From Methylobacterium fujisawaense (lineage in GTDB: Bacteria; Pseudomonadota; Alphaproteobacteria; Rhizobiales; Beijerinckiaceae): a stretch of DNA of 64,000 nt. The notes below the pieces were generated by a model that searched no databases, was not told the origin of the DNA, and was given only the letters and a program-made list of their open reading frames with translations. Where the stretch lies: contig NZ_JACJIM010000003.1 in assembly GCF_014138435.1 (NCBI RefSeq), forward strand, positions 620,001 through 684,000. The letters are read 5' to 3'. Position numbers and translations under genes: made by a program. Below, piece by piece: positions 22,695-30,448 of this stretch; position 1 is the stretch's first letter, and every line of letters starts with the position of its first letter.

Positions 22695-23148
22695 TGACGT
22701 GCATCATTTTACTGTCGAAAGTGTCAACATCTGCGATTTTGTGTCCTCGGATGCTTCCGGGAAGGCGATCTTAATTGGCGTCTATCAGGGCAATATTAGG
22801 TTTTCTGAGCCGCCGACCGCATGGCCCCCTCTGTTTTTTAGCATCGTGCTTAGGCCAAAAACTCCGAAATTCGATTTTTCTATAAAGTTTGTCCGCCCGG
22901 ATAGGATCAACTTTATTGATTTAGAAGGAACCTACATCGCCCCAGGCGATCCTCCTGCTGAAAATAGGGCAATTATAAACTTTCAAATTCCTCCTATGCG
23001 TTTTACGGGGGCGGGAAATTACGAAATCGTCATTAGCGGTGCTGACAATATAGAATTGTACCGCGAGACTATACCGATATCAGTTGGGCCTCCTGTCAAG
23101 TTTGTTGCTTCGATAAATGCGAACATCAAGGTAAGTGCTGAACTTTAG
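22687..23148 (+). CDS. DUF6941-like beta-sandwich protein
   Basis: 153 aa. VNICDFVSSDASGKAILIGV followed by YQGNIRF matches the DUF6941 pattern (C-D..R.D..GK..LIGVY.G.I). The rest alternates beta strands (FFSIVLRPKTPKFDFSIKFV, NYEIVISGADNIELYRETIP). Function of the family is unknown. Third gene of the toxin/HTH cassette and AT-rich like it. Confidence 0.6.
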   Translation: MADDVHHFTVESVNICDFVSSDASGKAILIGVYQGNIRFSEPPTAWPPLFFSIVLRPKTPKFDFSIKFVRPDRINFIDLEGTYIAPGDPPAENRAIINFQIPPMRFTGAGNYEIVISGADNIELYRETIPISVGPPVKFVASINANIKVSAEL

Positions 23149-23287
23149 GCATTATAGATGCCGCCAAACTCGTACCCCATCCTGTCTAACTGCATCGCAG
23201 ACTCCGCCAAATTCTAGATGAGCCGGCAGAAAATGGTGTGACGCGTGTACTGGAGTTCTTCAGCGTGAAGGGCGTTGTGCCTTCGTC
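23149..23287. other. Intergenic spacer upstream of repeat A
   Basis: No ORF or RNA gene recognised. The spacer separates the toxin-like cassette from the first copy of the promoter-like repeat. Confidence 0.5.
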
Positions 23288-23330
23288 TTGACCCGCCGGG
23301 CGAAACCCGGCAAAACACGACCGTCGCGAG
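23288..23330 (+). promoter_or_regulatory. Promoter-like phage repeat, copy A
   Basis: TTGACCCGCCGGGCGAA, 18 nt, then GTCGCGAG. The same arrangement with identical spacing occurs at 32909, 56487 and 59836, all on the plus strand in intergenic DNA. TTGACC is a good -35, and the AT-richest hexamer of each copy starts 17 bp later (CAAAAC here). It heads the operon with the second recombinase and the packaging genes. Confidence 0.65.
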
Positions 23331-23334
23331 ACGC

Positions 23335-23363
23335 ACGCCCGGGGCTGAGAAGCTCCCGGGCGT
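23335..23363 (+). terminator. Strong hairpin just downstream of repeat A
   Basis: ACGCCCGGGGCT and AGCTCCCGGGCGT pair over 12 bp with one bulged T around a GAGA tetraloop, ending in TTT. It lies only 5 bp beyond the repeat, so a transcript started there would meet it almost at once: a leader terminator or small-RNA end. Confidence 0.55.
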
Positions 23364-23457
23364 TTGCATGTCCGGACCCAGCTTCAACGAACCCGCTGAA
23401 CAGCTTAGGCGTTGCCCGTGAGACGCGGGCGGTGTTCCATGTCATGATCGGTCTCCG

Positions 23458-23700
23458 ATGAGCGCCCACGCTATCGTCACCGCGATCGAGGAGGAGAGCC
23501 TCGCGCTCTGCCGCCTACGCGCGACCGGGCGCCAGGACGTCGACCTCGAAGCCCGCGACCATCATTGCCGGCGCATCCGGTCGCTGATCCGCCAGCTGCG
23601 GCCGCTGATCGGGACCGTCGAAAAGCGCACCTTCGGCACCGCTGGGCGGAGCGAGAAGGGCAAGCCGTTCACCGTCGCGAGGCGGCGAAAAGCGGCCTGA
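23458..23700 (+). CDS. Small basic hypothetical protein
   Basis: 80 aa. A helical first half (IVTAIEEESLALCRLRATGR) contains charged residues, and the C-terminus is basic (KPFTVARRRKAA). First gene after repeat A and its hairpin. No known family. Confidence 0.55.
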   Translation: MSAHAIVTAIEEESLALCRLRATGRQDVDLEARDHHCRRIRSLIRQLRPLIGTVEKRTFGTAGRSEKGKPFTVARRRKAA

Positions 23701-23808
23701 TCTGAGCCTCGGATCGTCTCCGACAAGGGAACTTGTCGGAAGTGATCCGCAGAGCGTGAGGGCGGAAAAAATCCGCTCGAAATGTTCCGAGACCACTCCG
23801 GGGTGACG

Positions 23809-24759
23809 ATGTCCCTTCTGCCGGTGCCCGCCGCGCCGGCGGATACGCTCGTCCCGCTCGACCGGGCGAAGGCCTACGCCGGCGCTTCTCGGTCGGACCG
23901 GACCCGCGCGGCCTACTCGTCGGCCCTCGGCGTGTTCGTGACCTGGTGCCGCGAGGCTGGCGCCGACCCCATGCCGGCCGACCCGCTGACCGTCGCGGCC
24001 TACGTCGCCCACCTCGCTGACACCGGCCGGAAGCCAGCGACCATCGACCTGCACGTGGCGGCCATCGCCGCGGCGCACCGGGCTGGCGGCTTCGACAACC
24101 CGACCGCGTCGGAGGCGGTTAAGGCCACGATCCGCGGCGCCCGCCGGGCGCTCGGCACCCGCCAGACCCGGAAGGCGCCGGCCACGGCCGAGACCTTGCG
24201 GAAGATGCTGCGCAAGATCCCCGACGGCCCGGCAGGCCTGCGGGACCGCGCGCTGATCCTGCTGGGGTTCGCCGCTGCGCTCCGGCGCTCCGAGCTCGTC
24301 GCCCTCGACGTCGCCGACCTGGAGCGCGTGCCGGACGGGATCATCGTCCACGTCCGCCGCTCCAAGACGGACCAGGAAGGTGCGGGCCAGGAGATCGCCG
24401 TCCCGCGCGGCGCGAAGCTCAAGCCCTGCGAGGCGCTGGACGCCTGGCTGAAGGTCGCCGGCATCACGGCGGGACCGGTGTTCCGGGCCGTCGGCAAGGG
24501 CGGCGCGGTCTCGGCCGAGCGCCTCACCGATCGATCCGTGGCCGACATCGTGAAGCGGCACGCCTCGGCGGCCGGCCTCGATGCCTCGCTGTTCTCCGGC
24601 CACTCGCTGCGGGCCGGCTTCGTCACCTCGGCGCTCGCTGCCGGGGCCGACGTCCTCAAGGTCATGCACGTCACCCGGCACACCGCGGTGACGACGCTCC
24701 AGAAATACGACCGGCGCGCCCGCGCCTTCGACGATCACGCCGGAAAGCGGTTCCTGTGA
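23809..24759 (+). CDS. Second tyrosine recombinase
   Basis: 316 aa from ATG 23809 (an upstream ATG at 23782 adds nine residues). The SAM-like core-binding domain spans ~25-115. The catalytic domain has the full set: Arg159 in ALRRSEL, a KTD loop (RRSKTDQEG), HSLR (His265, Arg268), His291 and Tyr300 in LQKYDRR. It is therefore more canonical than the integrase at the tRNA. It lies among small late-middle genes, far from att. Possible roles are multimer resolution, inversion, or relics of another element; no repeat substrate was found next to it. Confidence 0.85.
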   Translation: MSLLPVPAAPADTLVPLDRAKAYAGASRSDRTRAAYSSALGVFVTWCREAGADPMPADPLTVAAYVAHLADTGRKPATIDLHVAAIAAAHRAGGFDNPTASEAVKATIRGARRALGTRQTRKAPATAETLRKMLRKIPDGPAGLRDRALILLGFAAALRRSELVALDVADLERVPDGIIVHVRRSKTDQEGAGQEIAVPRGAKLKPCEALDAWLKVAGITAGPVFRAVGKGGAVSAERLTDRSVADIVKRHASAAGLDASLFSGHSLRAGFVTSALAAGADVLKVMHVTRHTAVTTLQKYDRRARAFDDHAGKRFL

Positions 24760-24983
24760 CAGCTCGCCCCGATTTCACCCCGGCCGACGCGGACCGGGCG
24801 CTTCGCCATGCGCAGCGCCTCCAGCGCGACCCGGCGGCGCAGGCCTACGGCGACCACCTCCGCCGGCAGGGCCTGCTCTGTCAGCCGACGCCGCTCTCGG
24901 CCGAGACCCCGTACGACGAGGCCCGAGCCGGCGAGTTCGAGGTCCGGCGCTCCATGGCGATGAGGAACGCCCGGCCATGCTGA
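24756..24983 (+). CDS. Small hypothetical protein
   Basis: 75 aa from GTG 24756 (GTGA with the recombinase stop). DADRALRHAQRLQRDPAAQA is helical and charged. Unknown family; operon with the recombinase. Confidence 0.55.
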   Translation: MTARPDFTPADADRALRHAQRLQRDPAAQAYGDHLRRQGLLCQPTPLSAETPYDEARAGEFEVRRSMAMRNARPC

Positions 24984-25165
24984 AGCGCCTCGTCCTCCGC
25001 TGGCTGCTCCGCGGTCAGCCGGCCACGCCCGCGCCGATCGTCCACCGTGGCGAGCGCGAGCTGTCGACCGGCCCCGACCTCGGCGCGCCGGCCGGCCCGA
25101 TCGCGAAGCTCTCCTACGACGAGGCGCTCCGGTGCTTCGGCGTCCACCAGGGAGGCCGGCTCTGA
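24977..25165 (+). CDS. Small hypothetical protein
   Basis: 62 aa, ATG 7 bp inside the previous gene. The basic N-terminus MLKRLVLRWLLRG is followed by a Pro-rich middle. The stop overlaps the next start. Unknown function. Confidence 0.5.
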   Translation: MLKRLVLRWLLRGQPATPAPIVHRGERELSTGPDLGAPAGPIAKLSYDEALRCFGVHQGGRL

Positions 25166-25440
25166 TGTTGCTGCGCATCGTCCCGCTCTATCTCGCGGTC
25201 TCGCTCCTGATGTGGATGTTGGCGGTAGCGACCGGCCATGCCGAGACGGTCGGCTTCCGCATCGAGGTCCGTGCCTGCCGCGGCGCCGACTGCCGCCTCC
25301 TCCCGGTCTCTGGCCGGCGCTGGCTCGGCCGGTTCGCCTGCGAGGGCCACGCCTCCACCATCGAGCAGTTCGGCGAGGCTCCGCGCGGTCGCACGCTGTC
25401 GGCGCGCTGCGTGGCGGTCGACGGGATGGCGGGGGCCTGA
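25165..25440 (+). CDS. Small exported protein
   Basis: 91 aa, TGATG overlap at both ends. An N-terminal signal or anchor (PLYLAVSLLMWMLAVATGHA, cleavage after GHA) precedes a Cys-containing domain (RACRGADCRLL, FACEG, SARCVAV) that could form two disulfides. Periplasmic location is likely; role unknown. Confidence 0.6.
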   Translation: MLLRIVPLYLAVSLLMWMLAVATGHAETVGFRIEVRACRGADCRLLPVSGRRWLGRFACEGHASTIEQFGEAPRGRTLSARCVAVDGMAGA

Positions 25441-25715
25441 TGGCGACGACCACGTTCACGACCGAGGAGCTGCTCCGCTCCCAGGCCGAGATGAGCGAGC
25501 GGCTTCAGCGCCTGCGCGAGGACAACCTCGCGAGCACGCTGTTCGGTCAGGCCACCTCGCAGACATCCGACGCCTTCGACTTCCGCACCATGCGGCCCGC
25601 CGAGGCCCGGGAGCCCTCACGCTTCGCCGGCATCGAGGTGGTCGACCTTGAGCCCGATGCCGATGGTGTCTGGTCCGTCCCGACCGAGATGCTGCCGTTC
25701 GTGCGGGCGCTCTGA
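25440..25715 (+). CDS. Small hypothetical phage protein
   Basis: 91 aa. EELLRSQAEMSERLQRLRED is a coiled-coil helix; the second half is acidic (VVDLEPDADGVW). Lies just upstream of the packaging genes. Unknown family. Confidence 0.55.
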   Translation: MATTTFTTEELLRSQAEMSERLQRLREDNLASTLFGQATSQTSDAFDFRTMRPAEAREPSRFAGIEVVDLEPDADGVWSVPTEMLPFVRAL

Positions 25716-25731
25716 GAACAAGGCCCGAGCA

Positions 25732-26007
25732 ATGGCTTTCCAACCTGGGCAGTCGGGCAACCCTGGTGGTCGCCCGAAGGCGTCGGCCCGCGTCCGCGAC
25801 GCCGCTCGCGAGCACACCGAGGCGGCCATCCAGGTCCTCGTCGACATCGCGATGAGCGGCGAGAGCGAGGCCGCGCGCGTAGCGGCAGCCAACGCGATCC
25901 TGGATCGTGGCTACGGCAAGCCGACCCAGCCCATCGACGGGGATGGTGAGGGCGGCGCGATCCCAACCGGAATTGTTGTGACCTTCGTTCGACCGAATGG
26001 CGGTTGA
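25732..26007 (+). CDS. DUF5681 protein, possible small terminase component
   Basis: 91 aa. FQPGQSGNPGGRPKASARVR is the DUF5681 signature, followed by a helix (EAAIQVLVDIAMSGESEAAR) and AILDRGYGKPTQP. Such proteins are encoded directly upstream of large terminase genes in many phages and are thought to act as, or with, the small subunit in DNA recognition. Here a GIY-YIG nuclease gene separates it from TerL. Confidence 0.72.
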   Translation: MAFQPGQSGNPGGRPKASARVRDAAREHTEAAIQVLVDIAMSGESEAARVAAANAILDRGYGKPTQPIDGDGEGGAIPTGIVVTFVRPNGG

Positions 26008-26032
26008 TCGGCGGACTTGATAGTATCGGCAC

Positions 26033-26704
26033 ATGAGCGTGCCGGCACAATTCTTCGTTTACACCCACGCGAGACCAGACGGTTCCGTCTTCTACGTGGG
26101 GAAGGGCACACGTCGTCGGGCTTTTGACTTGAGCCCCACGCGCCGGAAGCGTCGCCACCGCAGCATCATCAAGAGCTATGGCCGGGATGCGATCCTGATC
26201 ACGCTCTATCCGGCAGTCTCCGAACTTGATGCATTTGAGCATGAGCGTCAGCTGATCGCCGAGATGCGCGCGGTGGGCATTGCGCTCATCAATGAAACCG
26301 ACGGCGGCGAAGGGTGCAGCGGAAGACCCCTGACGGAGCGCCAGGCTGCCGCGCTTGCGAAGGGCAGAGGTCGGGACCGCAAGCTATCCGACGAGGCGAG
26401 AGCCTCAATCACCGACGGGCTGGCACGAGGCCGGCTCAAGGCAGGAGCATGGCGTGCCTCGCCAGAGGGGCAGGCTCATATCAGGATGCTCGGACATGCC
26501 TCAGCGCGAGCGACGCGCGAGCGCCTGGGCCGACCGGCGGTATGCGAGCATTGCGGGTCGGAATGGCTGACCAAGAGCATGAAGCCCGTTCGGTTCTGCT
26601 CGAAGGCCTGTGATCAGCGATGGCGCCGGGCGGCCATGAAGGCCGAGAGGTGTGGGCCGGATGGTGCAAGCACAGTTCCCGGAAGCGCTGGCGTTTCTGT
26701 TTGA
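26033..26704 (+). CDS. GIY-YIG homing-type endonuclease
   Basis: 223 aa. The GIY-YIG core is in variant form: FVYTHARPDGSVFYVGKG (residues 8-25), Arg in RRRAF, Glu in HERQLIAEM and Asn87 in LINETDGGEG. A linker with NUMOD-like charged repeats is followed by a C-terminal zinc finger (CEHCGSEW, FCSKACDQRW) for DNA binding. It sits between DUF5681 and TerL and its end overlaps the TerL start by 44 bp, the typical position of a free-standing homing gene targeting packaging genes. Confidence 0.85.
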   Translation: MSVPAQFFVYTHARPDGSVFYVGKGTRRRAFDLSPTRRKRRHRSIIKSYGRDAILITLYPAVSELDAFEHERQLIAEMRAVGIALINETDGGEGCSGRPLTERQAAALAKGRGRDRKLSDEARASITDGLARGRLKAGAWRASPEGQAHIRMLGHASARATRERLGRPAVCEHCGSEWLTKSMKPVRFCSKACDQRWRRAAMKAERCGPDGASTVPGSAGVSV

Positions 26705-27986
26705 GCGCGCCCGTTACAAGGTCGCCTACGGTGGGCGCGGGTCGGGTAAGTCTTGGGGGTTCGCACGAGCGCTGCTGATCGAGGCGGCGCAAAGCCCGCA
26801 GCGCGTCCTCTGCACGCGAGAGTTCCAGATCTCGCTCGTCGACTCGGTCCATAAGTTGCTCGCGGATCAGATCGAGAGCCTCGGGCTCAGCGATTTCTAC
26901 GAGGTGCAGCAGACCACGATCCGCGGCTGCAACGGCTCCGAGTTCCTGTTCGCGGGCCTTCGCCACAACGTATCGAAGATCAAGAGCTTCGAGGGGTGCT
27001 CCCGGGTCTGGGTGGAAGAGGCACAGAGCGTCTCGAAATCGAGTTGGGACACGCTCATCCCCACGATCCGGAAGCCGGGCAGCGAGATATGGATCACGTT
27101 CAATCCGGAGCTTGAGGCCGACATCACCTATCAGCGGTTCGTCGCCAATGCGCCGAGCAACGCCATCGTCCGGAAGGTGAATTGGAGCGAGAACCCGTGG
27201 TTTCCCGAGGAGCTCCGGATCGAGAAGGACGCCCTGCTCGAGCGTGACCCGGTGGCGCATGCCACGGTGTGGGAGGGGCACTGCAAGCAGGTCCTCGACG
27301 GCGCGATCTACGCGAACGAGATCCTCGCCGCGGCGACCGCCAAGCGGTTCACGAAGGTCCCCTACGATCCGACCAAGCCGGTTCACACGTTCTGGGACCT
27401 GGGCCGGGCGGACAAGACCAGCATATGGTTCGCCCAGATCGTCGGCTTCGAGTTCCGGCTGATCGACTTCTACGAGAACCGCGGCCACGCGCTCGGCCAC
27501 TACCTCGATGTGCTGAAGGAGCGGGCGCTCCCGGTCGAGCAGGGCGGGAAGGGCTACGTCTACGGCGAGCACTGGCTCCCGCATGACGCCCGGAACGAGT
27601 TGCTCGCCTCGGAGCGCACGATCGAGCAGCAGATGTGGGCGGCCGGGCATCAGGTCCGGATCACGCCGAAGCTCTCGGTGGCATCCGGCATCGACGCGGC
27701 CCGCCAGGTGTTCGCTCGGTGCTTCTTCGACGAGGAGCGCTGCGCCGACGGCATCCAGGCGCTGCGGAACTACCGCTACGACGTCGATGAGATGACGCAG
27801 GCCTTCTCGAAGAACCCGCTCCACGATTGGGCGAGCCACGCGGCCGACGCCTTCCGCTACTTCGCCGTCGCCATCGCCGAGCCCAGGCCGGACGATCCGC
27901 CGGTGAACACCCCGAACGACCGCTACGACCGGCGCCGTCGCCGTGAGCGCGCTGAGACCACGCAAGGCACCGGATGGGCGGCATGA
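26661..27986 (+). CDS. Terminase large subunit
   Basis: 441 aa from ATG 26661. Walker A GGRGSGKS (24-31), Walker B VWVEEA (116-121), the coupling motif WITFNPE (~144-150) and a C-terminal RNase H-like nuclease with FWDLGRADKTSIWFA, GEHWLPHDA and HDWASHAADAFRYF are all present. It pumps DNA through the portal and cuts concatemers. The fold is of the PBSX/Terminase_3-6 kind. It overlaps the portal start (ATGA). Confidence 0.95.
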   Translation: MVQAQFPEALAFLFERARYKVAYGGRGSGKSWGFARALLIEAAQSPQRVLCTREFQISLVDSVHKLLADQIESLGLSDFYEVQQTTIRGCNGSEFLFAGLRHNVSKIKSFEGCSRVWVEEAQSVSKSSWDTLIPTIRKPGSEIWITFNPELEADITYQRFVANAPSNAIVRKVNWSENPWFPEELRIEKDALLERDPVAHATVWEGHCKQVLDGAIYANEILAAATAKRFTKVPYDPTKPVHTFWDLGRADKTSIWFAQIVGFEFRLIDFYENRGHALGHYLDVLKERALPVEQGGKGYVYGEHWLPHDARNELLASERTIEQQMWAAGHQVRITPKLSVASGIDAARQVFARCFFDEERCADGIQALRNYRYDVDEMTQAFSKNPLHDWASHAADAFRYFAVAIAEPRPDDPPVNTPNDRYDRRRRRERAETTQGTGWAA

Positions 27987-30061
27987 CCGATACCGACGCG
28001 CCGGCCGACGAGGCCGTCTCGCCCGAGGAGCAGGAGCAACTCGACCGCGACGCCCTGTTCCGCAAGCTGCGGGCGTGGTTCCGCGCGGACCGGGACGCCT
28101 CCTCGAAGTGGCGCGAGGACGCCCGAGAGGACTTCGATTTCGTGGCTGGCCACCAGTGGTCGGCTGCCGATGAGGCGGTGCTGAAGGAGCAGGGCCGGCC
28201 CCCGATCACGTTCAACCGCGTCCTGCCGGTCATCAAGGCGGTGGCGGGCTCCGAGGTCTCGACCCGCCAGGACATCCAGTACCTGCCGCGCGAGGTCGGC
28301 GACGCGGCGCTGAACGAGGTGCTCACCGAGGCCTCCCGCTACCTCGCGGACGAGGCCGACGCCGAGGACGAGGAGAGCGACGCCTTCGTGGATGCCGTGA
28401 TCTGCGGCGTCGGCGTGATCGAGCAGCGCCTGGACTACGAGATCAACCCGGACGGCGCGTACGTTGAGGACCGGGTCAACCCGCTCGAGATGTTCTGGGA
28501 CCACACCGCGACGAAGCGCGGGCTGTCCGACGCGCGCCGGGTGTTCCGGGCGAAGACGATGGACCGGGCCGAGGCCGAGGGCCTGTTCCCGGATGCCGAC
28601 CCGTCCGACCTCGACGCGGCCTGGGCCGAGGATCGCGACGGCGGCGAGCCGCACCACCAGCTCCAGCCCGGCGAGCATCGCATGGACCGCCGCGAGGCGG
28701 CCGACGCCGGTACCGACCGCGTCACCATCGTCGAGGTGCAGTGGTGGGAGCGGAAAAAGGTCGCCATCGTCATCGACCCGCAGAGCGGCGAGCCGATGGA
28801 CATGGACCCGGCCCAGGCGAAGGTGCTGGTCCAGCGCGCCGCCGCGATGGGCATGCCGCCGGTGCAGGTGTTCCACCAGATGAAGCGCGTCTACCGGCGC
28901 GCGTTCCTCGGGGCGACCGTATTGGAGGAGGGCCCGGCCCCGGCCGGTGACCGCTTCTCCTACGCGTTCCTCACGGGCGACCGGGACCAGAACAAGGGCT
29001 CGTGGTTCGGGATCGTGCGCCCGATGCGCGACCCGCAGCGCTTCGCCAACAAGTGGCTGAGCCAGACCATGGACATGCTCAACCGGCAGTCCAAGGGCGG
29101 CCACTTCGCCGAAACCTCGGCGGTGAAGGACGTCCGGCAGTTCGAGGCGTCTGCGGCCAAGCCGGGCGCGACCACCTGGGTGAACCCGGGCGCGCTGCGC
29201 TCCGGCGCGATCAAGGAGAAGCCCCTGCCGGTCCTGCCCGCCGGGCACTGGCAGATGATGGAGTTCGCCATCGGCTCCATCCGCGATTCCTCGGGCGTGA
29301 ACCTGGAGCTGCTCGGCCAGCAGCAGCAGGAGCAGGCTGGGATCCTGGAGTACCATCGCAAGCAGGCGGCGATGAACATCCTCGCCACCGCGTTCAACGC
29401 GCTGCGGCGGGCCCGCAAGCACATCGGCCGGGTGCGGCTCTACTTCATCCAGCGCTACCTCTCGGACGGCCGCCTCGTGCGGATCACCGGGCCGGCCGGC
29501 CAGAAGGTCATCCCGCTCCTGCGCGACCAGACCGCCGGCGACTTCGACGTGATCATCGACGAGGCGCCCTCGTCGCCGAACCAGCAGCAGGTGGTCTGGC
29601 AGACCTTCGTGTCGGTGCTGCCGATCATCCGGGACATGATCACCCCGCAGGTGCTCCTCGAGGTGCTGCCCTACTCGCCGTTCCCGGACAGCTTCGTCGC
29701 CAAGATGCGCGAGCTGCTCGCGACCCAGCAGCAGGATCCGCAGGCGCAGCAGCAGAAGCAGATCGCCATGCAGACGGCGCTCACGGCGATCGAGGAGAAG
29801 GCGGCCGGCGCCGAGCTGAAGCGCGCCCAGGCCGAGCACCAGCGCTCGCTGAGCACGTACGATAAGGTCGACACGGTCGGCCGCACCCTGGAGATCGCGC
29901 ACGGCACCCAGCAGACGTCGCAAGGCGCCGCCCCGTCGCCCGAGCAGCACCGGCACGCCTCGCCCGCCCCGACGCCGCTCCCGGTGGACCGGGCGCCCTT
30001 CGCGATGCTGCCGCCGCCAGCCGCCGGGCCCGAGCAGTACCCGACCCGGGTCGGCTTCTAA
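27983..30061 (+). CDS. Portal protein, P22 type
   Basis: 692 aa from ATG 27983 (ATGA with TerL). Typical P22-like blocks: WREDAREDFDFVAGHQWSAA, PPITFNRVLPVIKAVAGSEV, RVNPLEMFWDHTATKRG, FGIVRPMRDPQRFANKWLSQ, and the long C-terminal helical barrel (QQQEQAGILEYHRKQAAMNI, then Gln-rich QQQDPQAQQQKQIAMQ). The length matches the ~725-aa P22 portal. It forms the dodecameric DNA gate of a short-tailed phage. Confidence 0.92.
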   Translation: MTDTDAPADEAVSPEEQEQLDRDALFRKLRAWFRADRDASSKWREDAREDFDFVAGHQWSAADEAVLKEQGRPPITFNRVLPVIKAVAGSEVSTRQDIQYLPREVGDAALNEVLTEASRYLADEADAEDEESDAFVDAVICGVGVIEQRLDYEINPDGAYVEDRVNPLEMFWDHTATKRGLSDARRVFRAKTMDRAEAEGLFPDADPSDLDAAWAEDRDGGEPHHQLQPGEHRMDRREAADAGTDRVTIVEVQWWERKKVAIVIDPQSGEPMDMDPAQAKVLVQRAAAMGMPPVQVFHQMKRVYRRAFLGATVLEEGPAPAGDRFSYAFLTGDRDQNKGSWFGIVRPMRDPQRFANKWLSQTMDMLNRQSKGGHFAETSAVKDVRQFEASAAKPGATTWVNPGALRSGAIKEKPLPVLPAGHWQMMEFAIGSIRDSSGVNLELLGQQQQEQAGILEYHRKQAAMNILATAFNALRRARKHIGRVRLYFIQRYLSDGRLVRITGPAGQKVIPLLRDQTAGDFDVIIDEAPSSPNQQQVVWQTFVSVLPIIRDMITPQVLLEVLPYSPFPDSFVAKMRELLATQQQDPQAQQQKQIAMQTALTAIEEKAAGAELKRAQAEHQRSLSTYDKVDTVGRTLEIAHGTQQTSQGAAPSPEQHRHASPAPTPLPVDRAPFAMLPPPAAGPEQYPTRVGF

Positions 30062-30076
30062 CCCGCAGGCCTGCCG

Positions 30077-30388
30077 ATGAAGCTCGTCCAACTCCGGATC
30101 TACTCCGGCGATCCCGAGACGCCCGGCGAGGCGGTCTACGTCGCCCCGGACAACGTCGGCATGGTGGAGAACGGCATGGCCGATCCGCCCGCCTCCCAGG
30201 TGTGGCTCAAGGTCGGCGTGCCGATGCTGCTGGTCGAGGGCTCGCCGCAGCGCGTCGCCGCGATGGTGGACGCGGCGCTGATGGGCCGGACCCACGATGA
30301 CTTCCGCGACCGCGCCCACACCGCGCTGGGCGAGCGCATGGCCGACGGCCGCCCGCTCCGTCCGGGCGAGGTGATCTCCGTTCGCTGA
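30077..30388 (+). CDS. Small virion-region hypothetical protein
   Basis: 103 aa. Beta-rich: VQLRIYSGDPETPGEAVYVA, PASQVWLKVGVPMLLVEGSP. The pattern of a value plus a 'leads to V..GS...V' strand resembles small FlbD-like folds, but no firm assignment is possible. Between portal and scaffold. Confidence 0.6.
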   Translation: MKLVQLRIYSGDPETPGEAVYVAPDNVGMVENGMADPPASQVWLKVGVPMLLVEGSPQRVAAMVDAALMGRTHDDFRDRAHTALGERMADGRPLRPGEVISVR

Positions 30389-30448
30389 CCCCTTCCGCCC
30401 GCCGGCGGCGCACGTCGGCTTCCGTCTCCATCACGTCACGAGGACCAC

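Noticed and set aside
27923..30319. 798-codon open frame on the minus strand
   Set aside because: Exact antisense of the portal gene in high-GC DNA; Arg/Leu-rich shadow with no ribosome site. The plus-strand portal has clear family motifs.
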